Notes: generated from the letters alone by a model not told the origin. Shown: positions 17,253 through 26,193, counted from the stretch's first letter. The stretch: 64,000 bases of DNA from Pseudomonas monsensis (GCF_014268495.2 NZ_CP077087.1:4343501-4407500); one strand, 5' to 3'. Translations and numbers: made by a program.

Positions 17253-18274
17253 TGTTCACACTTTCCCCTCTGGGCCAGCGCCGCATTGCGCAATTCAAGG
17301 CCAACCGGCGTGGACGCTGGTCGCTGTGGCTGTTTATCGGCCTGTGCCTGGTCTGCCTCGGCGGTGAGCTGATTGCCAATGACAAACCCTTGGTGATCCG
17401 CTATCACGACGCCTTCTATTTCCCTATTCTCAGCGATTACCTGGAAACCGATTTCGGCGGCGAACTGCCGTTCCAGCCGGATTACGCCAGCGCCTACGTA
17501 CACCGGCTGATCGAGGATCAGGGCGGCTGGATGCTGTTCCCGCCGATTCCGTTCAGCTACGACACGGTCAACTACGACCTCGACGAGCCGGCACCGAGCC
17601 CGCCCTCGGCGAGCAACTGGCTGGGCACCGACGATCAGGCACGGGACGTCCTGGCGCGGGTGATTTTCGGCACACGGATTTCGATTCTGTTTGCGCTGAT
17701 CCTCACCGGCATCAGTGCGCTGGTGGGCATCGTCGCCGGGGCATTGCAGGGTTATTACGGCGGTTGGGTCGACTTGCTCGGGCAGCGGCTATTGGAGATA
17801 TGGTCGGGGCTACCGGTGCTGTATCTGTTGATCATCCTGTCCGGTTTCGTCTCGCCGAGTTTCTGGTGGTTGCTGGGGATCATGGCGCTGTTTTCCTGGC
17901 TGGCACTGGTGGATGTAGTGCGGGCCGAATTCCTTCGCGGGCGCAATCTGGAATACGTCAAAGCCGCGCGGGCCTTGGGCCTGACTGACACCGCACTGAT
18001 GTGCCGGCACATTCTGCCCAACGCGATGACCTCCACCCTCACCTACCTGCCGTTCATTCTCACCGGCGCCATCGCCACCCTGACCGCACTGGATTTTCTC
18101 GGCTTCGGCATGCCGGCGGGCAGCGCATCGCTGGGCGAACTGATCGGCCAGGCCAAGCGCAATCTGCAAGCGCCATGGCTGGGGCTGACGGCGTTTTTCG
18201 CGCTGGCGCTGATTCTTTCGTTGCTGGTGTTTATCGGTGAGGCCTGCCGTGACGCATTCGATCCCCGGAGCTGA
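17252..18274 (+). CDS. yejE: ABC importer inner-membrane permease YejE
   Basis: 340 residues. The YejE hallmark is a long periplasmic region after the first helix, here with NDKPLVIRYHDAFYFPI, DFGGELPFQPDYASAYV and WMLFPPIPFSYDTVNYDL. The C-terminal half is the permease core with the LGTDDQARDVLARVIFG segment and the EAA loop near EYVKAARALGLTD. It pairs with YejB to form the channel. yejF starts 1 base after its stop. Confidence 0.93.
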   Translation: MFTLSPLGQRRIAQFKANRRGRWSLWLFIGLCLVCLGGELIANDKPLVIRYHDAFYFPILSDYLETDFGGELPFQPDYASAYVHRLIEDQGGWMLFPPIPFSYDTVNYDLDEPAPSPPSASNWLGTDDQARDVLARVIFGTRISILFALILTGISALVGIVAGALQGYYGGWVDLLGQRLLEIWSGLPVLYLLIILSGFVSPSFWWLLGIMALFSWLALVDVVRAEFLRGRNLEYVKAARALGLTDTALMCRHILPNAMTSTLTYLPFILTGAIATLTALDFLGFGMPAGSASLGELIGQAKRNLQAPWLGLTAFFALALILSLLVFIGEACRDAFDPRS

Positions 18275-18275
18275 C

Positions 18276-19961
18276 ATGAACGACAACCTGATTGAAATCC
18301 GCGACCTGCGCGTCGCCTTCGCCGGGCAGCAAGTGGTGCATGGTGTGAACCTCGATATTCGCCGTGGCGAATGCCTGGCACTGGTCGGCGAATCCGGCTC
18401 GGGCAAGTCGGTGACGGCGCATTCGATCCTGCGCTTGTTGCCGGGCAAAAGCGTCAGCAGCAGCGGCTCGATCCGCTACCACGGCATGGACTTGTTGCAG
18501 GCCAGCGAGCAACAGATGCGCGGTTTGCGCGGCAACCGGATCGCGATGATTTTCCAGGAGCCGATGACTTCGCTGAACCCGCTGCACACCGTGGAAAAGC
18601 AGGTCAGCGAAGTGTTGGAAATTCACAAAGGCCTCAAGGGCCGCGCCGCTCGCGCACGAACGCTGGAGCTGCTGGAACTGGTCGGTATTCGCCAGCCCCT
18701 GCAGCGCTTGAAAGCCTATCCGCATCAGCTCTCCGGCGGCCAGCGGCAACGGGTGATGATCGCCATGGCGCTGGCCAACGAGCCGCAGTTGTTGATCGCC
18801 GATGAACCGACCACGGCGCTCGACGTGACCGTGCAGCAGAAGATTCTCGAATTGCTGATCGAGCTGCAGCAGCGCCTTGGCATGTCGCTGTTGCTGATCA
18901 GCCACGACCTCAATCTGGTGCGGCGCATCGCTCAGCGGGTGTGCGTGATGCGCCATGGCGAGATCGTCGAACAGGCCGATTGCGCAGCGCTGTTTCGGGC
19001 GCCGCAGCATCCTTACAGTCGTTTGTTGATCGAGGCTGAACCCAGCGGTGCGCCGGTGCCGAGTGAGTACGATCACAACTTGCTTGAGGTCGACGATCTG
19101 AAGGTCTGGTTCCCGTTGCCCAAAGGGTTTTTCAGTCGCCAGCAGGATTACATCAAAGCCGTGGATGGTGTGAGTTTCACCCTGCAACGCGGCAAGACCC
19201 TGGGCATTGTCGGTGAGTCGGGTTCCGGCAAGTCAACGCTGGGTCAGGCGATCCTGCGCCTGGTGGAATCGGAGGGCAGTATCCGTTTCGGCAACAAACA
19301 GCTGAGCCTGCTCAATCAACGCTTGATGCGACCGTTGCGGCGGCAGATTCAAGTGGTGTTCCAGGATCCGTTCGGCAGCCTCAGCCCTCGGATGTCGGTG
19401 CAGCAGATCATTGCCGAAGGCCTGCTGACCCACGGTATCGGCACTGCGGCCGAGCGCGAAGCGGCGGTGATTCGCGTGCTCGAGGAGGTCGGCCTCGACC
19501 CGCAAAGCCGCCATCGTTACCCCCACGAGTTTTCCGGTGGCCAGCGCCAGCGCATTTCCATCGCGCGCGCCTTGGTGCTGGAGCCGGCGCTGATTCTGCT
19601 CGATGAACCGACCTCGGCACTGGATCGCACGGTGCAGAAGCAGGTGGTGGAATTATTGCGGCAATTGCAGATCAGGCATGGTCTGACCTATCTGTTCATC
19701 AGCCATGACCTGGCAGTGGTGCACGCACTGGCCCATGACTTGATCGTGATCAAGGACGGCAAGGTGGTCGAGCAAGGATCGTCGCGGGAGATCTTCGCCG
19801 CGCCACAACATCCTTACACCCAGGAGTTGCTGAACGCCTCCGGCCTCAAACCCAATAAGGAACCCTGTGGGGGCTGGCTTGCCAGCGATTGCGGTGTATC
19901 AGAGAAAACGATGTTGGCTGACACGACACCATCGCTGGCAAGCCAGCTCCCACAGGCATAG
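18276..19961 (+). CDS. yejF: ABC importer ATPase YejF (two nucleotide-binding domains), C-terminus extended by a REP doublet
   Basis: 561 residues carrying two complete ABC ATPase domains in one chain. Domain 1 has Walker A GESGSGKS near 38, signature LSGGQRQR and Walker B LLIADEP; domain 2 repeats GESGSGKS, FSGGQRQR and LILLDEP. Each is followed by an oligopeptide/dipeptide-type C-terminal segment. Family members are about 530 residues. Here the last 34 codons or so, after ASGLKPN, are encoded by the REP doublet at 19862-19957 (PCGGWLASDCG ... TPSLASQLPQA). The extension is on the surface side of the domain and probably harmless. Start at 18276 has GGAG 6 bases upstream. Confidence 0.92.
   Translation: MNDNLIEIRDLRVAFAGQQVVHGVNLDIRRGECLALVGESGSGKSVTAHSILRLLPGKSVSSSGSIRYHGMDLLQASEQQMRGLRGNRIAMIFQEPMTSLNPLHTVEKQVSEVLEIHKGLKGRAARARTLELLELVGIRQPLQRLKAYPHQLSGGQRQRVMIAMALANEPQLLIADEPTTALDVTVQQKILELLIELQQRLGMSLLLISHDLNLVRRIAQRVCVMRHGEIVEQADCAALFRAPQHPYSRLLIEAEPSGAPVPSEYDHNLLEVDDLKVWFPLPKGFFSRQQDYIKAVDGVSFTLQRGKTLGIVGESGSGKSTLGQAILRLVESEGSIRFGNKQLSLLNQRLMRPLRRQIQVVFQDPFGSLSPRMSVQQIIAEGLLTHGIGTAAEREAAVIRVLEEVGLDPQSRHRYPHEFSGGQRQRISIARALVLEPALILLDEPTSALDRTVQKQVVELLRQLQIRHGLTYLFISHDLAVVHALAHDLIVIKDGKVVEQGSSREIFAAPQHPYTQELLNASGLKPNKEPCGGWLASDCGVSEKTMLADTTPSLASQLPQA
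19862..19957. repeat. REP doublet inside the 3' end of yejF
   Basis: Inverted CTGTGGGGGCTGGCTTGCCAGCGAT copies, GTGGGAGCTGG class. The yejF frame stays open through both arms and ends at TAG just after the second. Confidence 0.9.
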
Positions 19962-20077
19962 AGGTGATCCAGAAAAATATTTTTTCAGCCACTGCATCCA
20001 AACGTCTCCGCCACGGGTAGTCCCTGTAACAGCCACTGATGGCTGCCAGCGATCTACCCTTTTCGGAGAACACACTG

Positions 20078-20599
20078 ATGAACACCACGCAGCTGATTTG
20101 CTTCACCGGTTTGCTCGCAGCCTCCGCCGGCGCTTTCGCCCAAAGCGGCCTGCCAGACAGCATCAAAGTCCCGGATGGCCACAAAGTCGCGCTGGAAACC
20201 ACCGGCGTCGGCGAGATCACCTACGAATGCCGTGACAAGCCCAATGCCGCCGGGCAGACCGAGTGGACCTTTGTCGGCCCCAAAGCGGTGCTCAATGATC
20301 GCAGCGGCAAGCAAGTCGGCACCTACTTCGGCCCACCCGCCACCTGGCAGGCCAAGGACGGTTCGAAAGTCACCGGCACGCAATTGGCCGTGGCGCCGTC
20401 GAGTCCGGGCAACCTGCCTTATCAACTGGTCAAGGCCAATCCGGCCGAGGGCAAAGGCGCGATGAGCGGCGTCAGCTACATCCAGCGGGTCGCGCTCAAG
20501 GGTGGCGTGGCGCCGGGCAGTGAATGCACGGCGGCGAACAAGGGCAAGCAGGAAGTGGTGAAATATCAGGCGGATTACATCTTCTGGGCGGCGAACTGA
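20078..20599 (+). CDS. DUF3455 secreted protein
   Basis: 173 residues. Signal peptide about 1-22 (LICFTGLLAASAGAFAQ). The mature protein matches DUF3455: a GHKVALETTGVGEITYEC opening, WTFVGPKAVLND, a GTYFGPPATWQ strand, VTGTQLAV and SGVSYIQRVALKGG, with a pair of cysteines that could form a disulfide. Function unknown; found secreted or periplasmic in many proteobacteria. GGAG lies 9 bases before the ATG. It sits directly before an ECF sigma/anti-sigma pair, but a REP doublet separates them, so common transcription is doubtful. Confidence 0.87.
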   Translation: MNTTQLICFTGLLAASAGAFAQSGLPDSIKVPDGHKVALETTGVGEITYECRDKPNAAGQTEWTFVGPKAVLNDRSGKQVGTYFGPPATWQAKDGSKVTGTQLAVAPSSPGNLPYQLVKANPAEGKGAMSGVSYIQRVALKGGVAPGSECTAANKGKQEVVKYQADYIFWAAN

Positions 20600-20621
20600 T
20601 TTCCTGACTCATCGCAAATCC

Positions 20622-20711
20622 CCTGTAGGAGTGAGCTTGCTCGCGACAGCGGAGTGTCAGCCAACACAGGCTTCACTGACGCACCGCTGTCGCGAGCAGG
20701 CTCTCTCCTGC
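20622..20711. repeat. REP doublet (REPIN), GTAGGAGTGAG class
   Basis: Inverted CTGTAGGAGTGAGCTTGCTCGCGA copies around a TGTCAG...CTGAC core, between the DUF3455 gene and the sigma factor gene. The second arm is slightly decayed (CTCTCTCCTGC). Confidence 0.88.
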
Positions 20712-20764
20712 AAAGGGAATGGAGTTGTGTGGATGTTTGCGGAATGTGAGCTAGATTGCACGAC

Positions 20765-21298
20765 ATGCCTTTAGCCGAATCCGTTTTCGATTACGAAGCC
20801 CGCCTCGCTGCCTGTGCCCGAGGCGAGCGCCTGGCCCTGCACGATTTGTATGTGCAGGAAGGCCCACGCCTGCTCGGTGTGGCCAAACGGCTGGTGCGCG
20901 ACACGGCGCTGGCGGAGGACATTGTTCATGAGGCATTCATCAAGATCTGGAACGGCGCGGCGGGATTTGATCCGGCGCGTGGTTCGGCACGTGGCTGGAT
21001 GTTCAGCGTGACCCGGCATCTGGCGCTGAATCTGTTACGTGATCAGGGCCGGGAAACGCCCTTTGACGAAGCTCACGAAGTGGCTGTGGATGAGGACGGT
21101 TTTGACGCCCACGCGCATTCGGCGCGCATCCACCGCTGTCTGGAACAACTGGAACCACAACGGCGCAGTTGCATCCTGCATGCCTACGTCGACGGCTACA
21201 GCCACGCGCAGATCGCCACCCGTCTCGACACGCCACTGGGCACCGTCAAAGCCTGGATCAAACGCAGCCTCAATGCGTTGCGGGAGTGCATGGGATGA
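20765..21298 (+). CDS. ECF sigma factor
   Basis: 177 residues, with sigma region 2 near 20-90 (LYVQEGPRLLGVAKRLV, then EDIVHEAFIKIWNGAAGF) and region 4 near 120-175 (LEQLEPQRRSCILHAYVDG, then THEQ-like HAQIATRLDTPLGTVKAWIKRS). Region 3 is absent, as expected for the ECF class. It directs RNA polymerase to a small set of promoters when released from its anti-sigma partner, whose ATG overlaps this stop. The ATG at 20765 is preferred over the TTG 9 bases upstream. It resembles the SigK/RskA-controlled group in Pseudomonas. Confidence 0.93.
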   Translation: MPLAESVFDYEARLAACARGERLALHDLYVQEGPRLLGVAKRLVRDTALAEDIVHEAFIKIWNGAAGFDPARGSARGWMFSVTRHLALNLLRDQGRETPFDEAHEVAVDEDGFDAHAHSARIHRCLEQLEPQRRSCILHAYVDGYSHAQIATRLDTPLGTVKAWIKRSLNALRECMG

Positions 21299-21996
21299 CC
21301 ACTGAATCGGCGCGGCAACTTGATGAACTGGCCAGCGAATACGTGCTCGGCACCCTGTCAGCGCCGGAGCGCGAAGCGGTGCAACAGCGCTTGCGCAACG
21401 AGCCCGAACTGCAAGCCGCGGTGGATGCCTGGGAGCGGCGATTGCTGGACCTGACGGACCTGGCCGGAACGCATCCGCCCTCGCCGCAATTGTGGCCACG
21501 CATCGAACGCAGTGTCGAGCGACTCTCGCGCAAGGCACCTGAGCCTGCGCGTCCTTCGTGGTGGAATCTGCTGCCGTTGTGGCGGAGTCTGAGCGCCGCC
21601 GGGCTGGCCGCGACGCTGATCCTGGGGACGTTGTTGGTGACCCAGACCGCGCCGAAACCAAGCTATCTGGTGGTACTGGTGGCCCCGCAGGACAAGGCGC
21701 CAGGCTGGGTGATCCAGGCGAACAATGCACGGGAGATCCAGTTGATTCCGCTGGGAGTGGTCGAAGTGCCGGCGGACAAGGCGCTGGAGTTCTGGACCAA
21801 AGCTGACGGCTGGCAAGGGCCGGTGTCGCTGGGACTGGTCAAACCGGGGCAGGCATTGAAGGTGCCGCTGGACAAACTGCCGCCGCTGCAACCGAACCAG
21901 CTGTTCGAACTCACCCTCGAAGGCGCCAACGGCTCGCCGATCGGCAAACCGACCGGACCGATTCAGGCCATCGGCAGAGCCGTCAAAGTGCTTTGA
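21295..21996 (+). CDS. Anti-sigma factor, RskA type
   Basis: 233 residues. The N-terminal 80 residues (LDELASEYVLGTLSAPEREAV and the following amphipathic helices) form the zinc-free anti-sigma domain. One membrane helix near 100-120 (LSAAGLAATLILGTLLV) separates it from a periplasmic domain of the RskA family (VLVAPQDKAPGWVIQ, LEFWTKADG, GPIQAIGRAVK). It holds the sigma factor at the membrane until a periplasmic signal leads to its proteolysis. ATGA overlap with the sigma gene shows coupled translation. Confidence 0.92.
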   Translation: MTTESARQLDELASEYVLGTLSAPEREAVQQRLRNEPELQAAVDAWERRLLDLTDLAGTHPPSPQLWPRIERSVERLSRKAPEPARPSWWNLLPLWRSLSAAGLAATLILGTLLVTQTAPKPSYLVVLVAPQDKAPGWVIQANNAREIQLIPLGVVEVPADKALEFWTKADGWQGPVSLGLVKPGQALKVPLDKLPPLQPNQLFELTLEGANGSPIGKPTGPIQAIGRAVKVL

Positions 21997-22003
21997 GCAC
22001 GCA

Positions 22004-23095
22004 TCAACCGGCCTTGGCCATGCAGCGTTTGTAGCGCTCATCCACACGTTTGGCGAACCACGCGGTGGTCAGTTTGCGGGTGATTTTCGGGCTCTGCAGC
22101 ACGATCCCCGGCAGCACGGCGCGCGGCAGGGTTTTGCCCTCGGCCTTGTCCGCCAGCTCAAACACCCGTTGATAGAGCTTCGTCTCCTCGAATTCCAGGG
22201 TCTTGCCTTTCTCCAGTTGATCGCGAATCGTCGGATTGCGCATGCCCAGCGACTTGCCGAGGCTGCGCACCGCCAGCTCGGTGCTGCCGGGCAGGATCGA
22301 GTCATAGCGGATCAGGTCGCCATCCAGCGCCAAGGGAATGCCCGAGGCACGGCTGACCGCGTTCTGGAACGCCGCATTACGGCTGGCGTACCACCCGGCA
22401 TTGAAGTCGGCAAAGCGGTACAACGGCTCGCGGTAACTCACCGGATAGCCGAGCAAATGCGCGATGCCGAAGTACATGCCGCCACGGCGGGTGAACACTT
22501 CGTGGCGGATCGTGCCGCTGACCGGGTACGGGTAGTCCCTGGCATGCTGCTCGGCGAATTCGATGCTGACCTGCATCGGCCCGGCGGTGTGCACCGGGTT
22601 GAAGCCACCGAACAAGGTGCGCCCCATCGGTACCATGCCGATGAAGTCGTCGAACACCGCACTCAAGTCTTTCTCGCTGCGCGCCGCGTTCAGGCGTTCG
22701 CTGTAGGTCTTGCCGGTGGGCGAACGCACCGCCAGCGCGGCGCTGACCAGCATTCCGGGGATGTGCGCCTTGCCGGCGCGGCGGTCGATCTCGTCACGGG
22801 CGATCTTGCCCAGGCCCGGCACCGTCGGGTCAACCTGAAAGGTCGATTCCTGCTCGGCCACTGCCAGCACCGAACACAGGTTTTGCGTGGTCGGACTGAT
22901 GTTCTGCGCGGCGAACGCGGCATAAATATCGGTGGCCCAGCCCTGGCGGTCAGGCACTTTTGCCGGCATCAGCCGCACGATTTCGGCCTTCACTTCGGCG
23001 GGCGCACGCGGGGCAGGTTCACTGCTGCGCTGGCCCGCGCAACCGGCGAGCACCAGCAGTGCAGTGAGAGAGATCAGTAATCGAGGGCTGTACAT
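22004..23095 (-). CDS. DUF1615 lipoprotein
   Basis: 363 residues. The N-terminus is a lipoprotein signal ending in the lipobox LAGC (cysteine near 19). The rest matches DUF1615: WATDIYAAFAAQNI, LAVAEQESTFQVDP, VPGLGKIARDEIDRRA, HTAGPMQVSIEFAEQH, EVFTRRGGMYFGIAHLLGY and NAGWYASRNAAFQ. The EQEST and MQVS pieces recall lytic-transglycosylase folds, with a glutamate in AEQES, so a peptidoglycan role is plausible but unproved. It ends 8 bases from the anti-sigma gene stop (convergent). Confidence 0.88.
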   Translation of the reverse strand: MYSPRLLISLTALLVLAGCAGQRSSEPAPRAPAEVKAEIVRLMPAKVPDRQGWATDIYAAFAAQNISPTTQNLCSVLAVAEQESTFQVDPTVPGLGKIARDEIDRRAGKAHIPGMLVSAALAVRSPTGKTYSERLNAARSEKDLSAVFDDFIGMVPMGRTLFGGFNPVHTAGPMQVSIEFAEQHARDYPYPVSGTIRHEVFTRRGGMYFGIAHLLGYPVSYREPLYRFADFNAGWYASRNAAFQNAVSRASGIPLALDGDLIRYDSILPGSTELAVRSLGKSLGMRNPTIRDQLEKGKTLEFEETKLYQRVFELADKAEGKTLPRAVLPGIVLQSPKITRKLTTAWFAKRVDERYKRCMAKAG

Positions 23096-23416
23096 AGTGC
23101 TCCTTGGCGTGCGTTGAGCCGGTTCACCATACGATCAAAGGTGTGGCGCAGGCTAGGACTGCCGCAACGAAACACTGTTCCCGTGAATATCGCGATCTTT
23201 GTAGCGAGGGCGCTTGCCGCCGTCGGGTCGCGAAGCGGCCCTGCTTCTCTGATAGAAGCGCACTGCCGCGCAGTCCAGCGCCCTCGCCACACAATCCCGG
23301 CAAAAATGCAAAGGCCCGGCAGCGCCACCGCTGCGGGGCCTTCTCCGTCTGGCTGAGAAACTGGCCGCGCCGCCCTGCTGATCCATACTTGCTGCACAGC
23401 TGAAGGAGGACAGGCC
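23096..23416. other. Intergenic region between divergent DUF1615 and FAD monooxygenase genes
   Basis: 321 bases with no gene. It holds a GC-rich hairpin at 23311-23342 (described separately). Short open frames here are not convincing. Promoters for both divergent genes are expected here, but I cannot place them with confidence. Confidence 0.5.
23311..23342. terminator. Imperfect GC-rich hairpin in the divergent promoter region
   Basis: AAGGCCCGGCAGCG and CGCTGCGGGGCCTT pair with one mismatch across CCAC. The left side is preceded by an A-rich stretch (GCAAAAATGCAAA). It looks like a terminator although no gene ends here. Confidence 0.45.
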
Positions 23417-24952
23417 ATGAACCGCAGCGACGTACTGATCATCGGCGCCGGCCCGACCGGCCTGGTGCTGGCCCTGTGGCTGAGCAAACTCGGTGTGCGC
23501 GTGCGCATCCTCGACAAGACCTCCGCCCCTGGCACCACGTCCCGGGCGCTGGCGGTACAGGCGCGAACCCTGGAGTTGTATCGTCAGCTGGATCTGGCCG
23601 ACACCGTGGTACGCAAGGGCCATCGGGTGGCGGCGGCGAACTTCTGGGTCAACGGCAAACCGGTCGCGCAATTGCCACTGAACCGTATTGGCGAAGGGCT
23701 GACACCCTACGCGTTCGTCGAAATCTTCCCCCAGGATGAACATGAACGGCTGCTGATCGAGCGCCTGGAAGATTACGGCGTCAGTGTCGAACGCAACACC
23801 ACGCTGGAGAGCTTCGAGGAAACCAGCGACGGCCTCACCGCGCATTTGCGCTTGCCCGATGGCGAGCAGGAAATCTGTCAGGCCTGCTATCTGGCGGGCT
23901 GCGACGGCGCCCGTTCGGTGGTGCGCAAATCCCTCGACGCCGGTTTTCCTGGCGGCACGTATCAACAGATCTTCTATGTGGCAGACGTCAAGGCCAGCGG
24001 CCCGGCGATGAATGGCGAGCTGCACCTGGACCTGGATGAGGCGGACTTTCTCGCGGTGTTCCCGTTGGCTGGCGAAGGCCGCGCGCGGCTGATCGGCACG
24101 GTGCGCGACGAGCGTGCGGATCGCGCCGACACCCTGGCGTTTTCCGATGTCAGCAGCCGCGCCATCGAACACCTGAAAGTCCATATCGAGGACGTGCACT
24201 GGTTTTCCACCTACCGCGTGCATCACCGGGTGGCCGAACACTTTCGCAGCGCTCGCGCGTTCCTGCTCGGCGATGCCGCGCACGTGCACAGTCCGGCCGT
24301 TGGTCAGGGCATGAACACCGGCATCGGCGATGCGATCAATCTGGCGTGGAAACTCGCGGCGGTGCTCGGCGGCGGCGCCGAACCGGGCCTGCTCGACAGC
24401 TACGAAACCGAACGCATTGCCTTCGCCCGTCGACTGGTGTCGACCACCGACAAAGTGTTCAGCTTCGTCACCGCCGAGGGGCGCATGGCCGATCTGCTGC
24501 GCATGCGGGTGGCACCGTTTCTGATCCCGAAACTGGCGGCGTTCGAGGCCAGCCGCGAATTTCTCTTTCGCACTGTGTCGCAAGTCACCCTCAACTACCG
24601 CGGCATGCCGCTCAGCCAGGGCGTGGCCGGCCACGTGCACGGCGGCGATCGCCTGCCGTGGGCGCATGACGGTGAAGGCGATAATTACGAGCCACTACGG
24701 CAGCCGTGCTGGCAGGTGCACGTGTACGGCGACACCAGCGACGAGATGATCGCCTGGTGCCACGCACACCATCTGCCGCTGCATGTGTTCGACTGGCGTC
24801 CGGCGTTTGAAACAGCGGGGTTGGGGCGTAACGGATTTTATCTGTTGCGCCCCGACACCTATGTGGCGATAGCGGACAACAGCGCCGATCCGAAGGTGAT
24901 CGAACGCTATTTTCGCGATCACGGGATCCGGCCGTATTTCGCCTGCCCCTGA
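23417..24952 (+). CDS. FAD-dependent aromatic hydroxylase-like monooxygenase
   Basis: 511 residues of the class A flavoprotein monooxygenases (PheA/TfdB/MhpA-like). FAD-binding GxGxxG is in LIIGAGPTGLVLALWLSKLG near 7-26; the DG motif is in YLAGCDGARSVVRKSL; the GD motif is in LLGDAAHVHSPAVGQGMNTG. The C-terminal 120 residues resemble the thioredoxin-like domain of this family. It probably hydroxylates a phenol or a related aromatic with NAD(P)H. AAGGAGG lies 7 bases before the ATG. No ring-cleavage genes are nearby, so the substrate is open. Confidence 0.88.
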   Translation: MNRSDVLIIGAGPTGLVLALWLSKLGVRVRILDKTSAPGTTSRALAVQARTLELYRQLDLADTVVRKGHRVAAANFWVNGKPVAQLPLNRIGEGLTPYAFVEIFPQDEHERLLIERLEDYGVSVERNTTLESFEETSDGLTAHLRLPDGEQEICQACYLAGCDGARSVVRKSLDAGFPGGTYQQIFYVADVKASGPAMNGELHLDLDEADFLAVFPLAGEGRARLIGTVRDERADRADTLAFSDVSSRAIEHLKVHIEDVHWFSTYRVHHRVAEHFRSARAFLLGDAAHVHSPAVGQGMNTGIGDAINLAWKLAAVLGGGAEPGLLDSYETERIAFARRLVSTTDKVFSFVTAEGRMADLLRMRVAPFLIPKLAAFEASREFLFRTVSQVTLNYRGMPLSQGVAGHVHGGDRLPWAHDGEGDNYEPLRQPCWQVHVYGDTSDEMIAWCHAHHLPLHVFDWRPAFETAGLGRNGFYLLRPDTYVAIADNSADPKVIERYFRDHGIRPYFACP

Positions 24953-24970
24953 CCCAAAAACACCCAAAAA

Positions 24971-25065
24971 CCTGTGGGAGCTGGCTTGCCAGCGATGAGG
25001 CCGGCACAGTCAAAATCAACGTTGACTGAGCTACCGCAATCGCTGGCAAGCCAGCTCCCACAAGG
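24971..25065. repeat. REP doublet (REPIN), GTGGGAGCTGG class
   Basis: Inverted CTGTGGGAGCTGGCTTGCCAGCGAT copies between the convergent monooxygenase and hemB genes; probably also blocks read-through. Confidence 0.9.
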
Positions 25066-25080
25066 GCACTTCGGTGTTTG

Positions 25081-26055
25081 TCAGATCCCGGCCAGCGCCA
25101 GATCCATCGCAAAGTAGGTGAAGATCAGATCCGCACCCGCTCGCTTGATGGCGCCGAGGCTTTCACGCACCACGCGGTCCTCGTCAATCGCCCCGGCCTT
25201 CGCGCCGAACTTGATCATCGCGTACTCGCCGCTGACCTGATACGCCGCCAGCGGCAGGTTCGAGGCCTGACGGATGTCGCGGATGATGTCCAGGTACGCA
25301 CCGGCCGGTTTGACCATCAGTGCATCGGCGCCTTCCTGCTCGTCGAGCAGCGATTCGCGCAGGGCTTCGCGGCGGTTCATCGGGTTCATCTGGTAGCTTT
25401 TGCGATCGCCCTTCAGCGCGCTGCCACCGGCCTCGCGGAACGGGCCGTAGAGGGCCGAGGCGAATTTGGTCGAATAGGCCATGATCGGGATCTGCGTGAA
25501 GCCGGCCGCGTCGAGGGCCTGACGAATCGCCCGCACCTGACCGTCCATCGCCGCCGACGGCGCGATCACGTCAGCACCGGCGCGCGCGGCCGCCACCGCT
25601 TGTTTGCCGAGGTTGATCAAGGTCTGATCGTTGTCCACTTCATGGTTGTGCAGCACGCCACAGTGGCCGTGATCGGTGTATTCGCAGAAGCAGGTGTCGG
25701 ACATCACGATCATGTCCGGCACGGCGTCCTTGGCAATGCGCGACATGCGCGAGACCAGGCCGTCTTCGCGCCAGGTGTCGCTGCCGTTGCTGTCCAGATG
25801 GTGCGACACGCCGAAGGTCATCACCGACTTGATCCCGGCACGGGCATAGCGCTCGATCTCGCTGGCCAGTTTGCGCTCGGGAATGCGCATCACCCCAGGC
25901 ATACTCTTGATCGGCACGAAATCGTCGATGTCTTCTTCGACGAAAATCGGCAGCACCAGATCGTTCAGGCTGAATTCGGTTTCCTGGAACAGACTGCGCA
26001 GGCTCGCATTGCGGCGCAGACGGCGGGGACGTGCTTCGGGGAACTGACTGGACAT
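25081..26055 (-). CDS. hemB: Delta-aminolevulinic acid dehydratase (porphobilinogen synthase), zinc-cysteine type
   Basis: 324 residues. Joins two 5-aminolevulinate molecules to porphobilinogen in tetrapyrrole synthesis. Schiff-base lysines are K197 (MAYSTKFAS) and K249 (ALMVKPAGAY). The active-site metal segment is SDTCFCEYTDHGHCG with C122, C124 and C132, the zinc-binding form known from E. coli. The well-studied Pseudomonas aeruginosa enzyme lacks these cysteines and uses magnesium, so this gene looks like a second, enterobacterial-type hemB. A GACTTTCGTC... region precedes the gene; the start has GGAAAGG upstream. Not in an operon with other heme genes here. Confidence 0.94.
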   Translation of the reverse strand: MSSQFPEARPRRLRRNASLRSLFQETEFSLNDLVLPIFVEEDIDDFVPIKSMPGVMRIPERKLASEIERYARAGIKSVMTFGVSHHLDSNGSDTWREDGLVSRMSRIAKDAVPDMIVMSDTCFCEYTDHGHCGVLHNHEVDNDQTLINLGKQAVAAARAGADVIAPSAAMDGQVRAIRQALDAAGFTQIPIMAYSTKFASALYGPFREAGGSALKGDRKSYQMNPMNRREALRESLLDEQEGADALMVKPAGAYLDIIRDIRQASNLPLAAYQVSGEYAMIKFGAKAGAIDEDRVVRESLGAIKRAGADLIFTYFAMDLALAGI

Positions 26056-26193
26056 GGGGCCTTTCCTGAAATCGGAAGATGAGACGAAAGTCGTAGGGGG
26101 CGAAGCTTATGCCTTGCGGCGGGCGGGGTACAAACCTGGATCAATCAAGAGTGCATTACCGGGGGCGTAATAATCCTTCAGCTTCACCCTGAA

